The position numbers were made by a program, and so were the translations under genes. A stretch of 64,000 nucleotides of DNA from positions 158,748-222,747 of the forward strand of contig NZ_BOMI01000002.1 of assembly GCF_016862115.1 (NCBI RefSeq), read 5' to 3'. The notes beneath the pieces are model-generated. The model was not told the origin of the DNA. It saw nothing but the letters and a program-made list of their open reading frames with translations, and ran no database searches. Within the stretch, counting starts at the first letter, position 1, and the number at the start of each line of letters is the position of its first letter. The DNA comes from Paractinoplanes deccanensis (lineage in GTDB: Bacteria > Actinomycetota > Actinomycetes > Mycobacteriales > Micromonosporaceae). Below, in pieces: positions 15,027 to 23,973 of the stretch.

Positions 15027-17300
15027 CTACGCCGTGGCCACCTTCTGCGGGCTGATCCAGTGGGTCAGGTTCTCGGGGCGGTCCGCCTTGCCGTAATACC
15101 AGCCCTGGATCAGGTCGCAGCCCTGGCCGTGCAGCCAGTCGCGCTGGTCCTGCGTCTCGACGCCCTCGGCGACCACGCGGTGGCCCATGGCGTGGGTCAT
15201 GGCGAGGACGGCACGCACGATCGGCTCGTCCGGGCCGTCGGCGCCGATCCGCGAGATGAACGAGCGGTCGATCTTCACGATGCCGACCGGGAGCCGGTGC
15301 AGGTAGCTGAGCGACGAATAGCCCGTGCCGAAGTCGTCGATGCAGAGGGTCACGCCCAGCGCATCCAGGGCGTTGAGGGTGATCAGCGCGGTCTCGATGT
15401 CCGCCATGACGCCGGACTCGGTGATCTCGAGCCACAGGCAGGACGGGTCCAGGCCGGTGTCGCGCAGCAGCTGGTCGACGATGGTGACCAGGTTGCCGTC
15501 GCGCAGCTGGCGGACCGCGACGTTGACCGAGACGTGCAGCGGGCGGGCGCCGGGGCCGCGCTCGGCACGCCACTCCAGCAGCTGCCGCACCGACTCGCGG
15601 AGCAGCCAGGCGCCCATCTCCACGATCATGCCGGTCTCCTCGGCGATCGGGATGAACTCGTCGGGGCGCACGAAGCCCAGCTCGGCGGAGTTCCAGCGCA
15701 TCAGCGCCTCGAAGCCGTCGAGCTCGCCGGTGCGCACGTCGACGATCGGCTGGAAGTGGACGGCGAGCTCGCCACGACGGGCGGCGCCGCGCAGCGCCTG
15801 CTCCAGCTTGACCCGGTCGCGGATCTGCTCGCGCAGCGACGTGTCGAAGAGCGCCACGGCGTTGCGGCCGGAGCCCTTGGCCTTGTACATCGCGGTGTCC
15901 GCGTCGCGGATCAATTCCAGGGCGTGGGCTCCGCCGTACGACTTGGCCACGCCGATCGACGCCGAGAGCGTCACGTCGCCGACCGAGAGGCGGAACGGGC
16001 GGGCCAGCTCGACCAGCAGGCGCTCGGCGAGCGAGTCGGCCAGGCGCAGGTGGGACGGGCTGGCCAGGGCGACCACGAACTCGTCGCCGCCGATGCGGGC
16101 CACGATGTCCTGGGTGCGGACCTGGCCGCCGAGCCGGGCGGCCACCTCGCAGAGCAGCTCGTCGCCGACCCGGTGCCCCCAGTGATCGTTGATCATCTTG
16201 AAGCGGTCGAGGTCGATGAAGAGCAGGCTGATCTCCAGCCCCTCCTCCTCGGCGCGGCCGGCCCAGCCCGCCACGGTCTCGGCCAGCAGCTCGCGGTTGG
16301 GCAGGTCGGTGAGGGCGTCATGGGTGGCGCGGCGGCGGCTGGCCCGCTCGGCGCGCACGCGCGAGTTGTTGGAGCGCACCACGCGCACGAGCACCGCCAC
16401 GACGACGAGCGCGCAGAGCAGGGCGCGGACGAGGTTGTTGCCGAGGCTGCCCAGCGGCATGAGGGTCGCGACCACCGTCGGCACGACCATCACGGTGGCG
16501 ATCACGGCGAGCCGCACCCGGCCGAGGTCGCGCACCACGATGTTCTGGGGCTGGGTCAGCGTGCGCATGGAGGGGTGCACCGCGGCGGCGGGAAGCGCCA
16601 CGAACATCACGGCGAAGAGCACGTCCACCACGTGCTGTGAAACCGAGATCATCTCGGCGTCGCGGAGCGTGAAGAGCAGGTCGCCGACGAACATGGCGGT
16701 GGACGCGACCACGAGCAGCCAGAGCGCCGGCTGGCGGGCGCCGCCGGCGAGCAGCAGCTGGGCGACCAGGACCAGCAGCACCACGTCGATGATCGGGAAG
16801 AACGCGTCGAGCACCCGCATGACCGTCATGCCGGAGTCGTCGATCGCGGGCGCGATAACGAATGTCCAGGTCAGGAACGCGCCGGCGAGGCCGACCAGCA
16901 GCGCGTCGATCCGGGCCGGGTCGTCCTCGGCGGCCCGCCGGCGGCGCAGCATGCCGCTGTAGGCCCAGCCGAGGTAGAGGTACGCCGGCACGACGAACGC
17001 GTTGGGGATGAGCGCCATCGTGGTGGGCGGCGTGGCCATCGTGCTCGGCACCAGCGCCCGGATGACGGTGGCGATGACGAACAGGTACGCCGCGTAGCGG
17101 ATGTGGCGCCACGGAGCGCGCTGGTCCTCGTCGGCGAGCAGGCGCTTCGGGCCGACGGCGAGGGCCGTCACGCCGAGCACCATGATCAGGACCATGGCCG
17201 CGCTCCGAGACCAGGCCAGGCCGGCGGCCAGGAGCACCAGCAGCGGAATGCAGAGCGCCAGGTGCAGGCGTGCGGCGCCGGTGCCGAGCGACTTGGTCAT
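15027..17300 (-). CDS. Membrane-bound GGDEF-EAL cyclic-di-GMP enzyme
   Basis: A 757-residue protein that may make and/or degrade cyclic-di-GMP. Residues about 10-300 contain eight or nine predicted membrane helices, a likely sensor of unknown input. The diguanylate cyclase domain has an intact GGDEF (404-408) and an upstream RTQD (395-398), the RxxD product-inhibition site. The phosphodiesterase domain has intact EAL (531-533), the ITESG motif and DDFGTGYSSL. Both halves look catalytically competent. ATG 17300 places the first helix correctly; the longer open frame upstream overlaps the amidase and is not coding. Confidence 0.93.
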   Translation of the reverse strand: MTKSLGTGAARLHLALCIPLLVLLAAGLAWSRSAAMVLIMVLGVTALAVGPKRLLADEDQRAPWRHIRYAAYLFVIATVIRALVPSTMATPPTTMALIPNAFVVPAYLYLGWAYSGMLRRRRAAEDDPARIDALLVGLAGAFLTWTFVIAPAIDDSGMTVMRVLDAFFPIIDVVLLVLVAQLLLAGGARQPALWLLVVASTAMFVGDLLFTLRDAEMISVSQHVVDVLFAVMFVALPAAAVHPSMRTLTQPQNIVVRDLGRVRLAVIATVMVVPTVVATLMPLGSLGNNLVRALLCALVVVAVLVRVVRSNNSRVRAERASRRRATHDALTDLPNRELLAETVAGWAGRAEEEGLEISLLFIDLDRFKMINDHWGHRVGDELLCEVAARLGGQVRTQDIVARIGGDEFVVALASPSHLRLADSLAERLLVELARPFRLSVGDVTLSASIGVAKSYGGAHALELIRDADTAMYKAKGSGRNAVALFDTSLREQIRDRVKLEQALRGAARRGELAVHFQPIVDVRTGELDGFEALMRWNSAELGFVRPDEFIPIAEETGMIVEMGAWLLRESVRQLLEWRAERGPGARPLHVSVNVAVRQLRDGNLVTIVDQLLRDTGLDPSCLWLEITESGVMADIETALITLNALDALGVTLCIDDFGTGYSSLSYLHRLPVGIVKIDRSFISRIGADGPDEPIVRAVLAMTHAMGHRVVAEGVETQDQRDWLHGQGCDLIQGWYYGKADRPENLTHWISPQKVATA

Positions 17301-17466
17301 GGTTGTGCCATCGGCAGCGGAAGCCAGGTCTTGATGGGGTGTGACACGCCGACCTTTCGGACAATAGCCGCCGACGGCAGGGGGATTTGACCGACTTTTC
17401 CGGACGAACGCCGCAGCGAGCGGCAAGGTGTCTCGTGGCCGATGAACCAGCACCACAGGGGGACAT

Positions 17467-19566
17467 GTGCACCGGAATCGGACGAAGACCCGGGCGGCTT
17501 CAGCGCTGCTCACGATAACCGCGGGCCTGACGATCCCGCAAAGCCACGCGAGCGCCGCCCCGGCGGCGGCGCCCGAGCTCCAGACAGTGAGCCTGCACGC
17601 GCCGGCCACCAGCCGCACACGGACCCAGCCTTTCAGCCTGATCGGCGCCACTTGGGCCGATCCGTCCGCCACCGTCGGCGGCACCGTGCGGATTCGCACC
17701 CGAGCGCTCGACACCGGCCGGTGGTCGGCGTGGCAGAGTTTGGAGGCCGACGGCAACACCCCGGGGGCGCGGCGGGGCTCGACGGACCCGCTCTGGGTGG
17801 GCCCGTCGAACGGCATCGAAGCCCAGATCGCAGGCGGCGACGCCCCGCTCCCCGCGGACTTGCGGCTGGACTTGGTGAACCCGGACGCGCATGCGGCTGC
17901 ACTCAGTCAACGATCTTCCTTGCCCGATAAATCCGATAAGTCGGTTATCAGGGGGAGGGTAGGGCCGACGGACGGCGGGGCGGACCCAGCGGGACCCGCG
18001 GCGCGAAGTGCGCAGGGAGCGTCGGCCGGGCGGCTGCGCGGGGTGGCGCGGGCGGCGGCCGTCACTCTTCCGCCGCGCCCGGTGCCGCGGATGGTCTATC
18101 GGGCCGGGTGGGGCGCCAACGAAGCCATCGTGAAGGGAGAGCCCGAGTACACCGGGGTGATCCAGGAGTTCTTCGTGCATCACACGGCCACCGGCAACGG
18201 GTACAGCTGCTCACAGTCGGCCGCCGTCATCCGGGGGATCCAGGCCTATCACGTGCGCAGCCGCGGATGGGACGACATCGGGTACAACTTCCTCGTCGAC
18301 CGGTGCGGGACGATCTTCGAGGGGCGGCGGGGCGGGGTCGCCCTGCCGGTGCTCGGGGCGCACACGATGGGCTTCAACACGGACGCCAGCGCCATCGCCG
18401 TGATCGGCACCTACGGCGGGTCCGGCGTCTCGGCCACCGTGCGGCGGGCGATCGGGACCGTCGCCGCGTACAAGCTCGGCGCCGCCGGCAATCCGCCCGC
18501 CGGGCGGGTCGTGCTGACCTCGGGCGGGAGCAACCGCTACCCCCAGGGCGCCAAGGTCGAGATGTGGCGGATCTCCGGCCACCGCGACGCCGGCCGCACC
18601 GACTGCCCCGGCGACGCGCTCTACGGGCAGCTTCCGGCGATCCGCGCGATCGCCGGCGGGGCACCGGCGGGGTTCCGGCTGCTGAGCATGGGGGCCGCGT
18701 GGCCGTACGGCGGAATGTGGTTCACCAAGGGCACGATCCGGCCCCGCTGGGACACGCGCACGGCGAGCGCGCTGATCAACCGCTTCGAGGTGTACGTGGA
18801 CGGGGTGCTGGCGGCCGCCGCGCCGGGCACGCACCGGACGTTCTCGGTGACCGTGGGCCCCGGCAAGCACCTGGTGTCGATCCGCGCGCTGCACCTGTCG
18901 GGCCGGGTCGCCGGCATCAGCACCACGGTCGTGTCCGATGCGGTCGCGCCCGTCTACGACAAGGAGCCGGACCTGGTGCTGCGGCCGGGCACGGTCGGCG
19001 CCACCGTGCCCGTACGGCTCGACTGGAAGGTCACCGACCCGAACGGCCTGATCTACGTCGGCCTCACCAGGCCGGCCCGGACGAACCTGTTCACGACCAC
19101 GACCAGCCGGGCCTTCGCGATCCGGCCGGGCGCGCCGGCCACGTACGCGATGATCGCCGGCGACCGGGCGCGCAACACCGTCAGCGCGTCGGTCACCCGC
19201 ACCCCTGTCGTCCTGGCGGAGGCCGCGTCGCAGCGGACCGGGACGTGGCGACTGCTGAACAACCGCGCCTACCTGGGCGGAGCGGCGCTCGGCGCCGCGA
19301 CGGCGGGCAGCAGCGCGAGCTGGACGCTGAGCGGCAGCTCGGTCGCGCTGATCTTCAGCCGGGGGCCGAACGCGGGCCGGGTGCGGATCTTCGTGGACGG
19401 CCAGGCGCAGGGCACCGTCGATCTGAAGTCGACCGGGCCGCTCAACCGGCAGGCCGTGTGGTCGCGCTGGTGGAACGACAGCGGCGAGCACACCGTGCGG
19501 GTCGAGGTCGAGGGCACGCCGGGGCGGCCCGGGGTGGCGATCGACGGTCTCGTGTACCTGAAGTGA
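17467..19566 (+). CDS. Secreted N-acetylmuramoyl-L-alanine amidase (PGRP-type)
   Basis: A 699-residue secreted peptidoglycan hydrolase that cuts the amide bond between MurNAc and the stem peptide. It has a signal peptide (residues 1-34, ending SHASA), a beta-rich N-terminal domain (40-170), a linker and a PGRP/Amidase_2 domain (about 210-385). Zinc ligands are visible: His in FVHHTATGNGY, His in GAHTMGFN and Cys in HRDAGRTDCPGD. The last 300 residues look like two beta-sandwich, probably wall- or sugar-binding, modules. GTG 17467 starts the signal peptide. It is divergent from the GGDEF-EAL gene. Confidence 0.92.
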   Translation: MHRNRTKTRAASALLTITAGLTIPQSHASAAPAAAPELQTVSLHAPATSRTRTQPFSLIGATWADPSATVGGTVRIRTRALDTGRWSAWQSLEADGNTPGARRGSTDPLWVGPSNGIEAQIAGGDAPLPADLRLDLVNPDAHAAALSQRSSLPDKSDKSVIRGRVGPTDGGADPAGPAARSAQGASAGRLRGVARAAAVTLPPRPVPRMVYRAGWGANEAIVKGEPEYTGVIQEFFVHHTATGNGYSCSQSAAVIRGIQAYHVRSRGWDDIGYNFLVDRCGTIFEGRRGGVALPVLGAHTMGFNTDASAIAVIGTYGGSGVSATVRRAIGTVAAYKLGAAGNPPAGRVVLTSGGSNRYPQGAKVEMWRISGHRDAGRTDCPGDALYGQLPAIRAIAGGAPAGFRLLSMGAAWPYGGMWFTKGTIRPRWDTRTASALINRFEVYVDGVLAAAAPGTHRTFSVTVGPGKHLVSIRALHLSGRVAGISTTVVSDAVAPVYDKEPDLVLRPGTVGATVPVRLDWKVTDPNGLIYVGLTRPARTNLFTTTTSRAFAIRPGAPATYAMIAGDRARNTVSASVTRTPVVLAEAASQRTGTWRLLNNRAYLGGAALGAATAGSSASWTLSGSSVALIFSRGPNAGRVRIFVDGQAQGTVDLKSTGPLNRQAVWSRWWNDSGEHTVRVEVEGTPGRPGVAIDGLVYLK

Positions 19567-19569
19567 TAA

Positions 19570-19586
19570 CTGACAGCAGATGTCAG
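19570..19586. promoter_or_regulatory. Perfect 6-bp inverted repeat before the VOC gene
   Basis: CTGACA-GCAGA-TGTCAG lies 3 bp after the amidase stop and 23 bp before the VOC start. It could be an operator for the VOC gene. The stem is too short for a strong terminator. Confidence 0.35.
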
Positions 19587-19609
19587 GTATGGCGGGAAGG
19601 ATCGCTGCC

Positions 19610-19975
19610 ATGAGCGGATTCGCGACGTTGGCAATGATCAACCTGGACGCGGCCGACCCGGCCGGGCTCGCCAGGTTCTACTCCCAGGTGCTGGGCTGGA
19701 AGGTGCTGCACAGCCAGGACGAATACGCGATGATCGGCGACGGCTCGGCGAGCCTCGGCTTCGGCCTGGTGCCCGGCTACTCGGGTCCGGGCTGGCCCGA
19801 CGAGAGCGCGCCGAAGCGGTTCCACCTCGATCTCTACGTCGAGGACCTGGACAAGGCCGAGGAGCAGGCGCTCGCCCTGGGCGCCACCAAGCCGGCCGAG
19901 CAGCCGCAGCCGGACCGCTGGCGGGTGCTGCTCGACCCGAGCGGCCAGCCGTTCGACATCTGCTTGAAGGGTTAG
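19610..19975 (+). CDS. VOC-superfamily protein (glyoxalase/bleomycin-resistance-like)
   Basis: A 121-residue protein with the paired beta-alpha-beta-beta-beta repeats of the vicinal-oxygen-chelate fold: MINLDAADPAGLARFYSQVL at the start of the first half and FHLDLYVEDLDKAEEQAL in the second. Members are dioxygenases, glyoxalases or antibiotic-binding proteins, and the substrate is unknown here. ATG 19610 is preceded by GGGAAGG; an in-frame start at 19580 overlaps the inverted repeat and is less likely. It overlaps the TetR gene tail by 4 bp. Confidence 0.88.
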   Translation: MSGFATLAMINLDAADPAGLARFYSQVLGWKVLHSQDEYAMIGDGSASLGFGLVPGYSGPGWPDESAPKRFHLDLYVEDLDKAEEQALALGATKPAEQPQPDRWRVLLDPSGQPFDICLKG

Positions 19976-20607
19976 GAGCGGTGATCACGGGCCTGGGTGA
20001 CCAGGCCCGTGATCATCCAGTCGGCGACCCGCTCGAACGTGAGCTCGCGCCCCCTGCCGTCGGCGAGGGCGGCAGCCAGATGCGGGAAGTCGCCGCTCGC
20101 CACGGCCTCGCCGATCAGCGCGACCTGCTCGTCCGACGGGGCGGCGCCGGCCAGCTCGGACGTCACGTAGGACGCCACGAAGCCGGTCACCAGCGCGATC
20201 AGCTCGAGCCGCGTCGGGCCGTCGAGCCCGGTGGGCGCGAGCGCGGCGAGCCCCCGTTCCAGATAGGCGAGGGTGTTGCGGCCGGTCAGCCGCCTGTTCG
20301 GCAGGGCCGACGGCAGCCACGGATGTGCCAACATGAGCGCCCGCTGCTCGCCCGCCACGGTCAGGAGATCGCGCCGCCACTCCCCCGTCAGGTCGGCGCG
20401 CGCGGCCGTCCCGCCGACCCGGTCCACCATCAGGTCGAGCAGAGAATCCCTGGTGGGGACGTACGTGTAGAGCGACATCGCCCCCGCGCCGATCTCCGTG
20501 GCGACCCGCCGCATGGTCACCGCGTCGAGCCCCTCCGCGTCGGCGACGGCGATCGCCGCGTCCACCACCTGATCGCGCGTGTGCGCCGGCGGCCTTCCGC
20601 GAGCCAT
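19972..20607 (-). CDS. TetR/AcrR-family regulator
   Basis: A 211-residue repressor-like protein. Its N-terminal helix-turn-helix is VTMRRVATEIGAGAMSLYTY (about residues 30-49), and the C-terminal domain is of the TetR_C type seen in regulators binding hydrophobic small molecules. It is divergent from the CocE-like hydrolase, with an operator-like palindrome between them at 20629-20639. Repression of itself and of the hydrolase is the natural inference. Confidence 0.92.
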   Translation of the reverse strand: MARGRPPAHTRDQVVDAAIAVADAEGLDAVTMRRVATEIGAGAMSLYTYVPTRDSLLDLMVDRVGGTAARADLTGEWRRDLLTVAGEQRALMLAHPWLPSALPNRRLTGRNTLAYLERGLAALAPTGLDGPTRLELIALVTGFVASYVTSELAGAAPSDEQVALIGEAVASGDFPHLAAALADGRGRELTFERVADWMITGLVTQARDHRS

Positions 20608-20628
20608 CGATGCCTCCTAGTATTTCTA

Positions 20629-20639
20629 GTACGTTGTAC
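20629..20639. promoter_or_regulatory. GTAC-N3-GTAC operator-like palindrome
   Basis: GTACGTTGTAC is symmetric except for the central three bases and lies in the 51-bp gap between the divergent TetR and hydrolase starts. The flanks repeat CTAGTA. It is the likely binding site of the adjacent TetR protein. Confidence 0.55.
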
Positions 20640-20658
20640 GGGAAATGAGGGGTGACCG

Positions 20659-22206
20659 ATGGACAGACTGCCACTGCTGCTCCGGCTCATGCGACGGCGT
20701 GCCCGCAACGGGCCGCCCCCGCGCTACGACGTCCGGCGCGAGCTCGCCCTCACCGTGCCGGGCGCGGACGGGAGCGCGCTGCTGACCGACCACTACGCGC
20801 CGGTGACCGACAAGCCGTGCCCCACTGTCATGCTGCGGGCGCCGTACATCCGGAGCGGGTTTCCGTGGGACTGGCTCTACGGGGTGCTCTTCGCCGAGCA
20901 GGGGTTCCATGTGCTGATGCAGAGCAGCCGCGGCACCGGCGGCTCGGGCGGCGCGTTCGACGCGTGGCGCAACGAGGGGCCCGACGGCCGGGCCACCGTC
21001 GCGTGGATCCGCGAGCAGGACTGGTTCACCGGCGAGCTTTACACGCTCGGGCCCAGCTACACCGCGTACACCCAAGCGGCCCTGGCCACGACGGACCCGC
21101 CGCCGGAGTGGCGCGGCGCCGTGATGCAGGTCGGCCACACCGATCCGCACGACTTCTTCTGGGCCGGTGGGGCCTTCGGGCTGGAACGGGCCCTCGTCGG
21201 CGGTCTCGCCCTGTTCGGGCAGACGTCGCTGACCATGGGCGCCCTGCTGCGCGGCATCGTGCGGCTGCGGCTCGGGCTGCGCAAGGCCACTCACGATCTG
21301 CCGCTCCTCGACGCCTATCCGCCGGCCTTCGGGGGACGGCGGCCGGCGTTCGAGGAGTGGCTCACCCATCCCGAGCCGGAGTGGTGGCGGGCGACCGCCG
21401 TCGCGGATCCGCCCGTGCCGACCAGCCTCTGCACCGGCTGGTGGGACCTCGTGCCCGGCCAGGTGATCGACCACTACACCCGGCTGCGCGACGCGGGCCG
21501 CGACGTCGACCTGCTGATCGGGCCGTGGACTCACACGTCGGCGCTGGAGCAAGGCTGGCACGAGGTCTTCGCCCAGGCTCTGCGCCGGCTTCGCGGCGAG
21601 CCCTCCCCCTATGCCGTACGCGTGCACGTCGGCGGCCGCGACGAATGGCGCGACCTGCCGGCCTGGCCGCCGCCCGGCCTCACCGAGGAGCGCCAGAAGA
21701 TGATCGTCGAGGAGGCGCGCTTCCGGTACGACCCCGCCGACCCGACCCCCTCGATCGGCGGGGCGCTCCAGTCCACGACCCAGGGGCAGGTCGACAACGC
21801 GGAGCTGGAGAAGCGCGCCGACGTGCTGGTCTTCACCGGCGAGCCGCTGGCCGAGGAGCTGACCATGATGGGGCCGGTCCGGTGCGAGCTCGACGCGAGC
21901 ACCACCGCGGCGAGCGGCGACCTCTTCGCCCGCGTCTGCGACGTCGACCCGGCCGGCCGGTCGGTCAACGTCTGCGACGGGCTGAGCCGGATCTCCGCCG
22001 ACGGTCCGACGCTCGTCGACCTCGGGCACACCGCGCACGCGTGGCGGCCCGGCCACCGGCTGCGGCTGCTGGTGGCCGGCGGGGCGCATCCCCGGTACCT
22101 GCGCAACTACGGCACCGGGGAGCCACCGGCGACGGCGACGCGGATGGTCGCCACCGAGACCACCCTGCGCGCCGGGACGCTGATCTTCTACACCGAGCGC
22201 CGGTAG
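20659..22206 (+). CDS. CocE/NonD-family serine hydrolase
   Basis: A 515-residue alpha/beta hydrolase of the X-Pro-dipeptidyl-peptidase/cocaine-esterase superfamily. It shows the QSSRGTGGSGG oxyanion region, a nucleophile elbow GPSYTAY (family form GxSYxG, with the last Gly replaced by Ala), the Asp region TGWWDLVPGQ and the His region GPWTHTSALEQG. A C-terminal jelly-roll domain follows from about residue 350. There is no signal peptide, so it is probably cytoplasmic. The ester or amide substrate is unknown. AGGGGTG precedes ATG 20659. Its last 19 bp overlap the GH13 gene tail-to-tail. Confidence 0.88.
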   Translation: MDRLPLLLRLMRRRARNGPPPRYDVRRELALTVPGADGSALLTDHYAPVTDKPCPTVMLRAPYIRSGFPWDWLYGVLFAEQGFHVLMQSSRGTGGSGGAFDAWRNEGPDGRATVAWIREQDWFTGELYTLGPSYTAYTQAALATTDPPPEWRGAVMQVGHTDPHDFFWAGGAFGLERALVGGLALFGQTSLTMGALLRGIVRLRLGLRKATHDLPLLDAYPPAFGGRRPAFEEWLTHPEPEWWRATAVADPPVPTSLCTGWWDLVPGQVIDHYTRLRDAGRDVDLLIGPWTHTSALEQGWHEVFAQALRRLRGEPSPYAVRVHVGGRDEWRDLPAWPPPGLTEERQKMIVEEARFRYDPADPTPSIGGALQSTTQGQVDNAELEKRADVLVFTGEPLAEELTMMGPVRCELDASTTAASGDLFARVCDVDPAGRSVNVCDGLSRISADGPTLVDLGHTAHAWRPGHRLRLLVAGGAHPRYLRNYGTGEPPATATRMVATETTLRAGTLIFYTERR

Positions 22207-23891
22207 ACCACGGCCTGCCACGGCTTCAGGGTCAGGCCGCCGTCCGCGGGCAGGCCGTCCTCGCCGGGAAGGTTGGACAGCACCAACGCGGCGTCCGACC
22301 AGCCGTCGATCTCCGCGGTCACCGGCTCGCCGGAGAAGTTGCCGACCACCAGGAGCTCGGTGCCGCCCAGCCGGCGCGTGTAGGCGTACAGCTGCTCATG
22401 GTGCGGCAGCAGCATGGTGAAGTCGCCGTCGACCACCGCCGGCTCGGTGTGCCGCAGCTCGATCAGCTTGCGGTAGTAGTGGTAGACCGAGTCGGGGTCG
22501 TCGTGCTGGGCCGCCGCGTTGATCTCGGGGTAGTTCGGGTTGACGGCCAGCCACGGCGTGCCGATGGTGAAGCCCGCGTGGTCCGACGAGTCCCACTGCA
22601 TGGGGGTACGGGCGTTGTCCCGCCCCCGGGCGCGCAGCACGGTGAGCACCTCCTCGGGGCTGCGGCCCTCCCGGTCGACCGCCTGGGCGTAGTGCCCGAG
22701 CGCCTCGATGTCGCGGAAGTCGGCGATCGACCGGAACGGGAAGTTCGTCATGCCGAGCTCTTCGCCCTGGTAGACGTACGGTGTGCCGCGCTGGAGGTGG
22801 AGCACCGTGCCGAGCATCTTCGCCGAGGCGACCCGGTGCTCGGGGCTGTCGTCGCCGTAGCGCGAGACGGCACGCGGCTGGTCGTGGTTGTTCCAGTAGA
22901 GGCTGTTCCAGCCGGCCTCGGCGAGCCCGGTCTGCCACCGGTTGAAGATGGCCTTGAGCTTGGTGAGCTGCATCGGCACGAGCAGCCACGGGTCGTCGCC
23001 GCGGTCGGCCCAGACGTGGTCGAACTGGAAGACCATGTCGACCTCGTGCCGGTCGGGGTCGGTGAACAGCTTCGCCTCCTCGACCGTCACGCCGGGCATC
23101 TCGCCGACGGTCAGCATCGCGTCGCGGCCGGCGAAGACCTTCGCGTGCATCTCCTGGAGGAACTCGTGGATGCGCGGGCCGTTGATGAAGCTCGGGGCGC
23201 CGTCGCCGTACGAGGAGCCGGGCTGGACGCGGCCGTCCGGCAGGGACGTGTCCTTGGAGATCATGTTGATGACGTCCATCCGGAAGCCGTCGACGCCCCG
23301 GTCGAGCCACCAGTTCATCATCTCGTAGACGGCCTCGCGGACCTCCGGGTTCTCCCAGTTGAGGTCGGGCTGCTTGCGGGAGAACAGGTGCAGGTAGTAC
23401 TCGCCGGTCTTCTCGTCGTACTCCCAGGCGGGGCCGCCGAAGGCCGATCCCCAGTTGGTCGGCTCGGCGCCGGGCGTGCCGGGCTCCATGCCCTCGCGGG
23501 CCGGCCGCCACCAGTACCAGTCGCGCTTGGGGTTGGTCTTGTCCGAGCGGCTCTCGGCGAACCACGGGTGCTCGTCGGAGCTGTGGTTCACGACCAGGTC
23601 CATGATGAGCTTCATGCCGCGCGCGTGCGTGCCCGCGAGCAGCTCGTCGAAGATCTCCAGGGTGCCGAAGATCGGCTCGATGTCCTGGTAGTCGCTGATG
23701 TCGTAGCCGTTGTCGTCCTGCGGCGACGGATAGATCGGCGAGAGCCAGAGCACGTCGACGCCGAGCCCGGCGAGATGGTCCAGGTGATCGATGACGCCGC
23801 GCAGGTCGCCCATGCCGTCGCCGTCGGCGTCAGCGAAGCTGCGCGGGTAGATCTGGTAAACGACCGCGCTCTTCCACCAGAGATCCGTCAT
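22188..23891 (-). CDS. GH13 alpha-glucosidase / oligo-1,6-glucosidase-like
   Basis: A 567-residue cytoplasmic glucan hydrolase of the GH13 alpha-amylase superfamily. All core motifs are present: YQIYPRSFADADGDGMGDL at the start, DLVVNHSS, the nucleophile Asp206 in DGFRMDVIN, the acid/base Glu in VGEMPG and NHDQPR. The family releases glucose from alpha-linked oligosaccharides; linkage preference is not predictable here. It lies divergent from the GT4-GH130 run. Two palindromes occupy its promoter region (23893-23927). Confidence 0.93.
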   Translation of the reverse strand: MTDLWWKSAVVYQIYPRSFADADGDGMGDLRGVIDHLDHLAGLGVDVLWLSPIYPSPQDDNGYDISDYQDIEPIFGTLEIFDELLAGTHARGMKLIMDLVVNHSSDEHPWFAESRSDKTNPKRDWYWWRPAREGMEPGTPGAEPTNWGSAFGGPAWEYDEKTGEYYLHLFSRKQPDLNWENPEVREAVYEMMNWWLDRGVDGFRMDVINMISKDTSLPDGRVQPGSSYGDGAPSFINGPRIHEFLQEMHAKVFAGRDAMLTVGEMPGVTVEEAKLFTDPDRHEVDMVFQFDHVWADRGDDPWLLVPMQLTKLKAIFNRWQTGLAEAGWNSLYWNNHDQPRAVSRYGDDSPEHRVASAKMLGTVLHLQRGTPYVYQGEELGMTNFPFRSIADFRDIEALGHYAQAVDREGRSPEEVLTVLRARGRDNARTPMQWDSSDHAGFTIGTPWLAVNPNYPEINAAAQHDDPDSVYHYYRKLIELRHTEPAVVDGDFTMLLPHHEQLYAYTRRLGGTELLVVGNFSGEPVTAEIDGWSDAALVLSNLPGEDGLPADGGLTLKPWQAVVYRRSV

Positions 23892-23892
23892 G

Positions 23893-23927
23893 CGTGTTGT
23901 CTAACACGAGAACACCGGTTCAAACCG
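23893..23927. promoter_or_regulatory. Two palindromes upstream of the GH13 gene
   Basis: CGTGTT-GTCT-AACACG (23893-23908) abuts the GH13 start, and CGGTT-CA-AACCG (23916-23927) lies just beyond. Both are perfect dyads in the 82-bp gap between divergent genes. They resemble operators of sugar-responsive regulators. No regulator gene is adjacent, and the LacI protein at 52883-53881 is only a distant candidate. Confidence 0.45.
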
Positions 23928-23973
23928 CTGGGCATACTAAGCACGTGTTAACTACCGTAAAGTGGCTTTTGTC

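Noticed and set aside
16189..16962. 257-codon plus-strand frame inside the GGDEF-EAL gene
   Set aside because: Ser/Thr/Arg-rich shadow frame without domains, opposite a fully conserved enzyme.
17301..17816. 172-residue N-terminal extension of the GGDEF-EAL protein
   Set aside because: It overlaps the divergent amidase gene and its signal peptide, and no family member has such an extension.
23911..23930. tRNA-like GGTTCAAACC segment
   Set aside because: It resembles a T-arm, but no acceptor stem, D-arm or anticodon arm can be formed around it; it is part of a palindromic operator.
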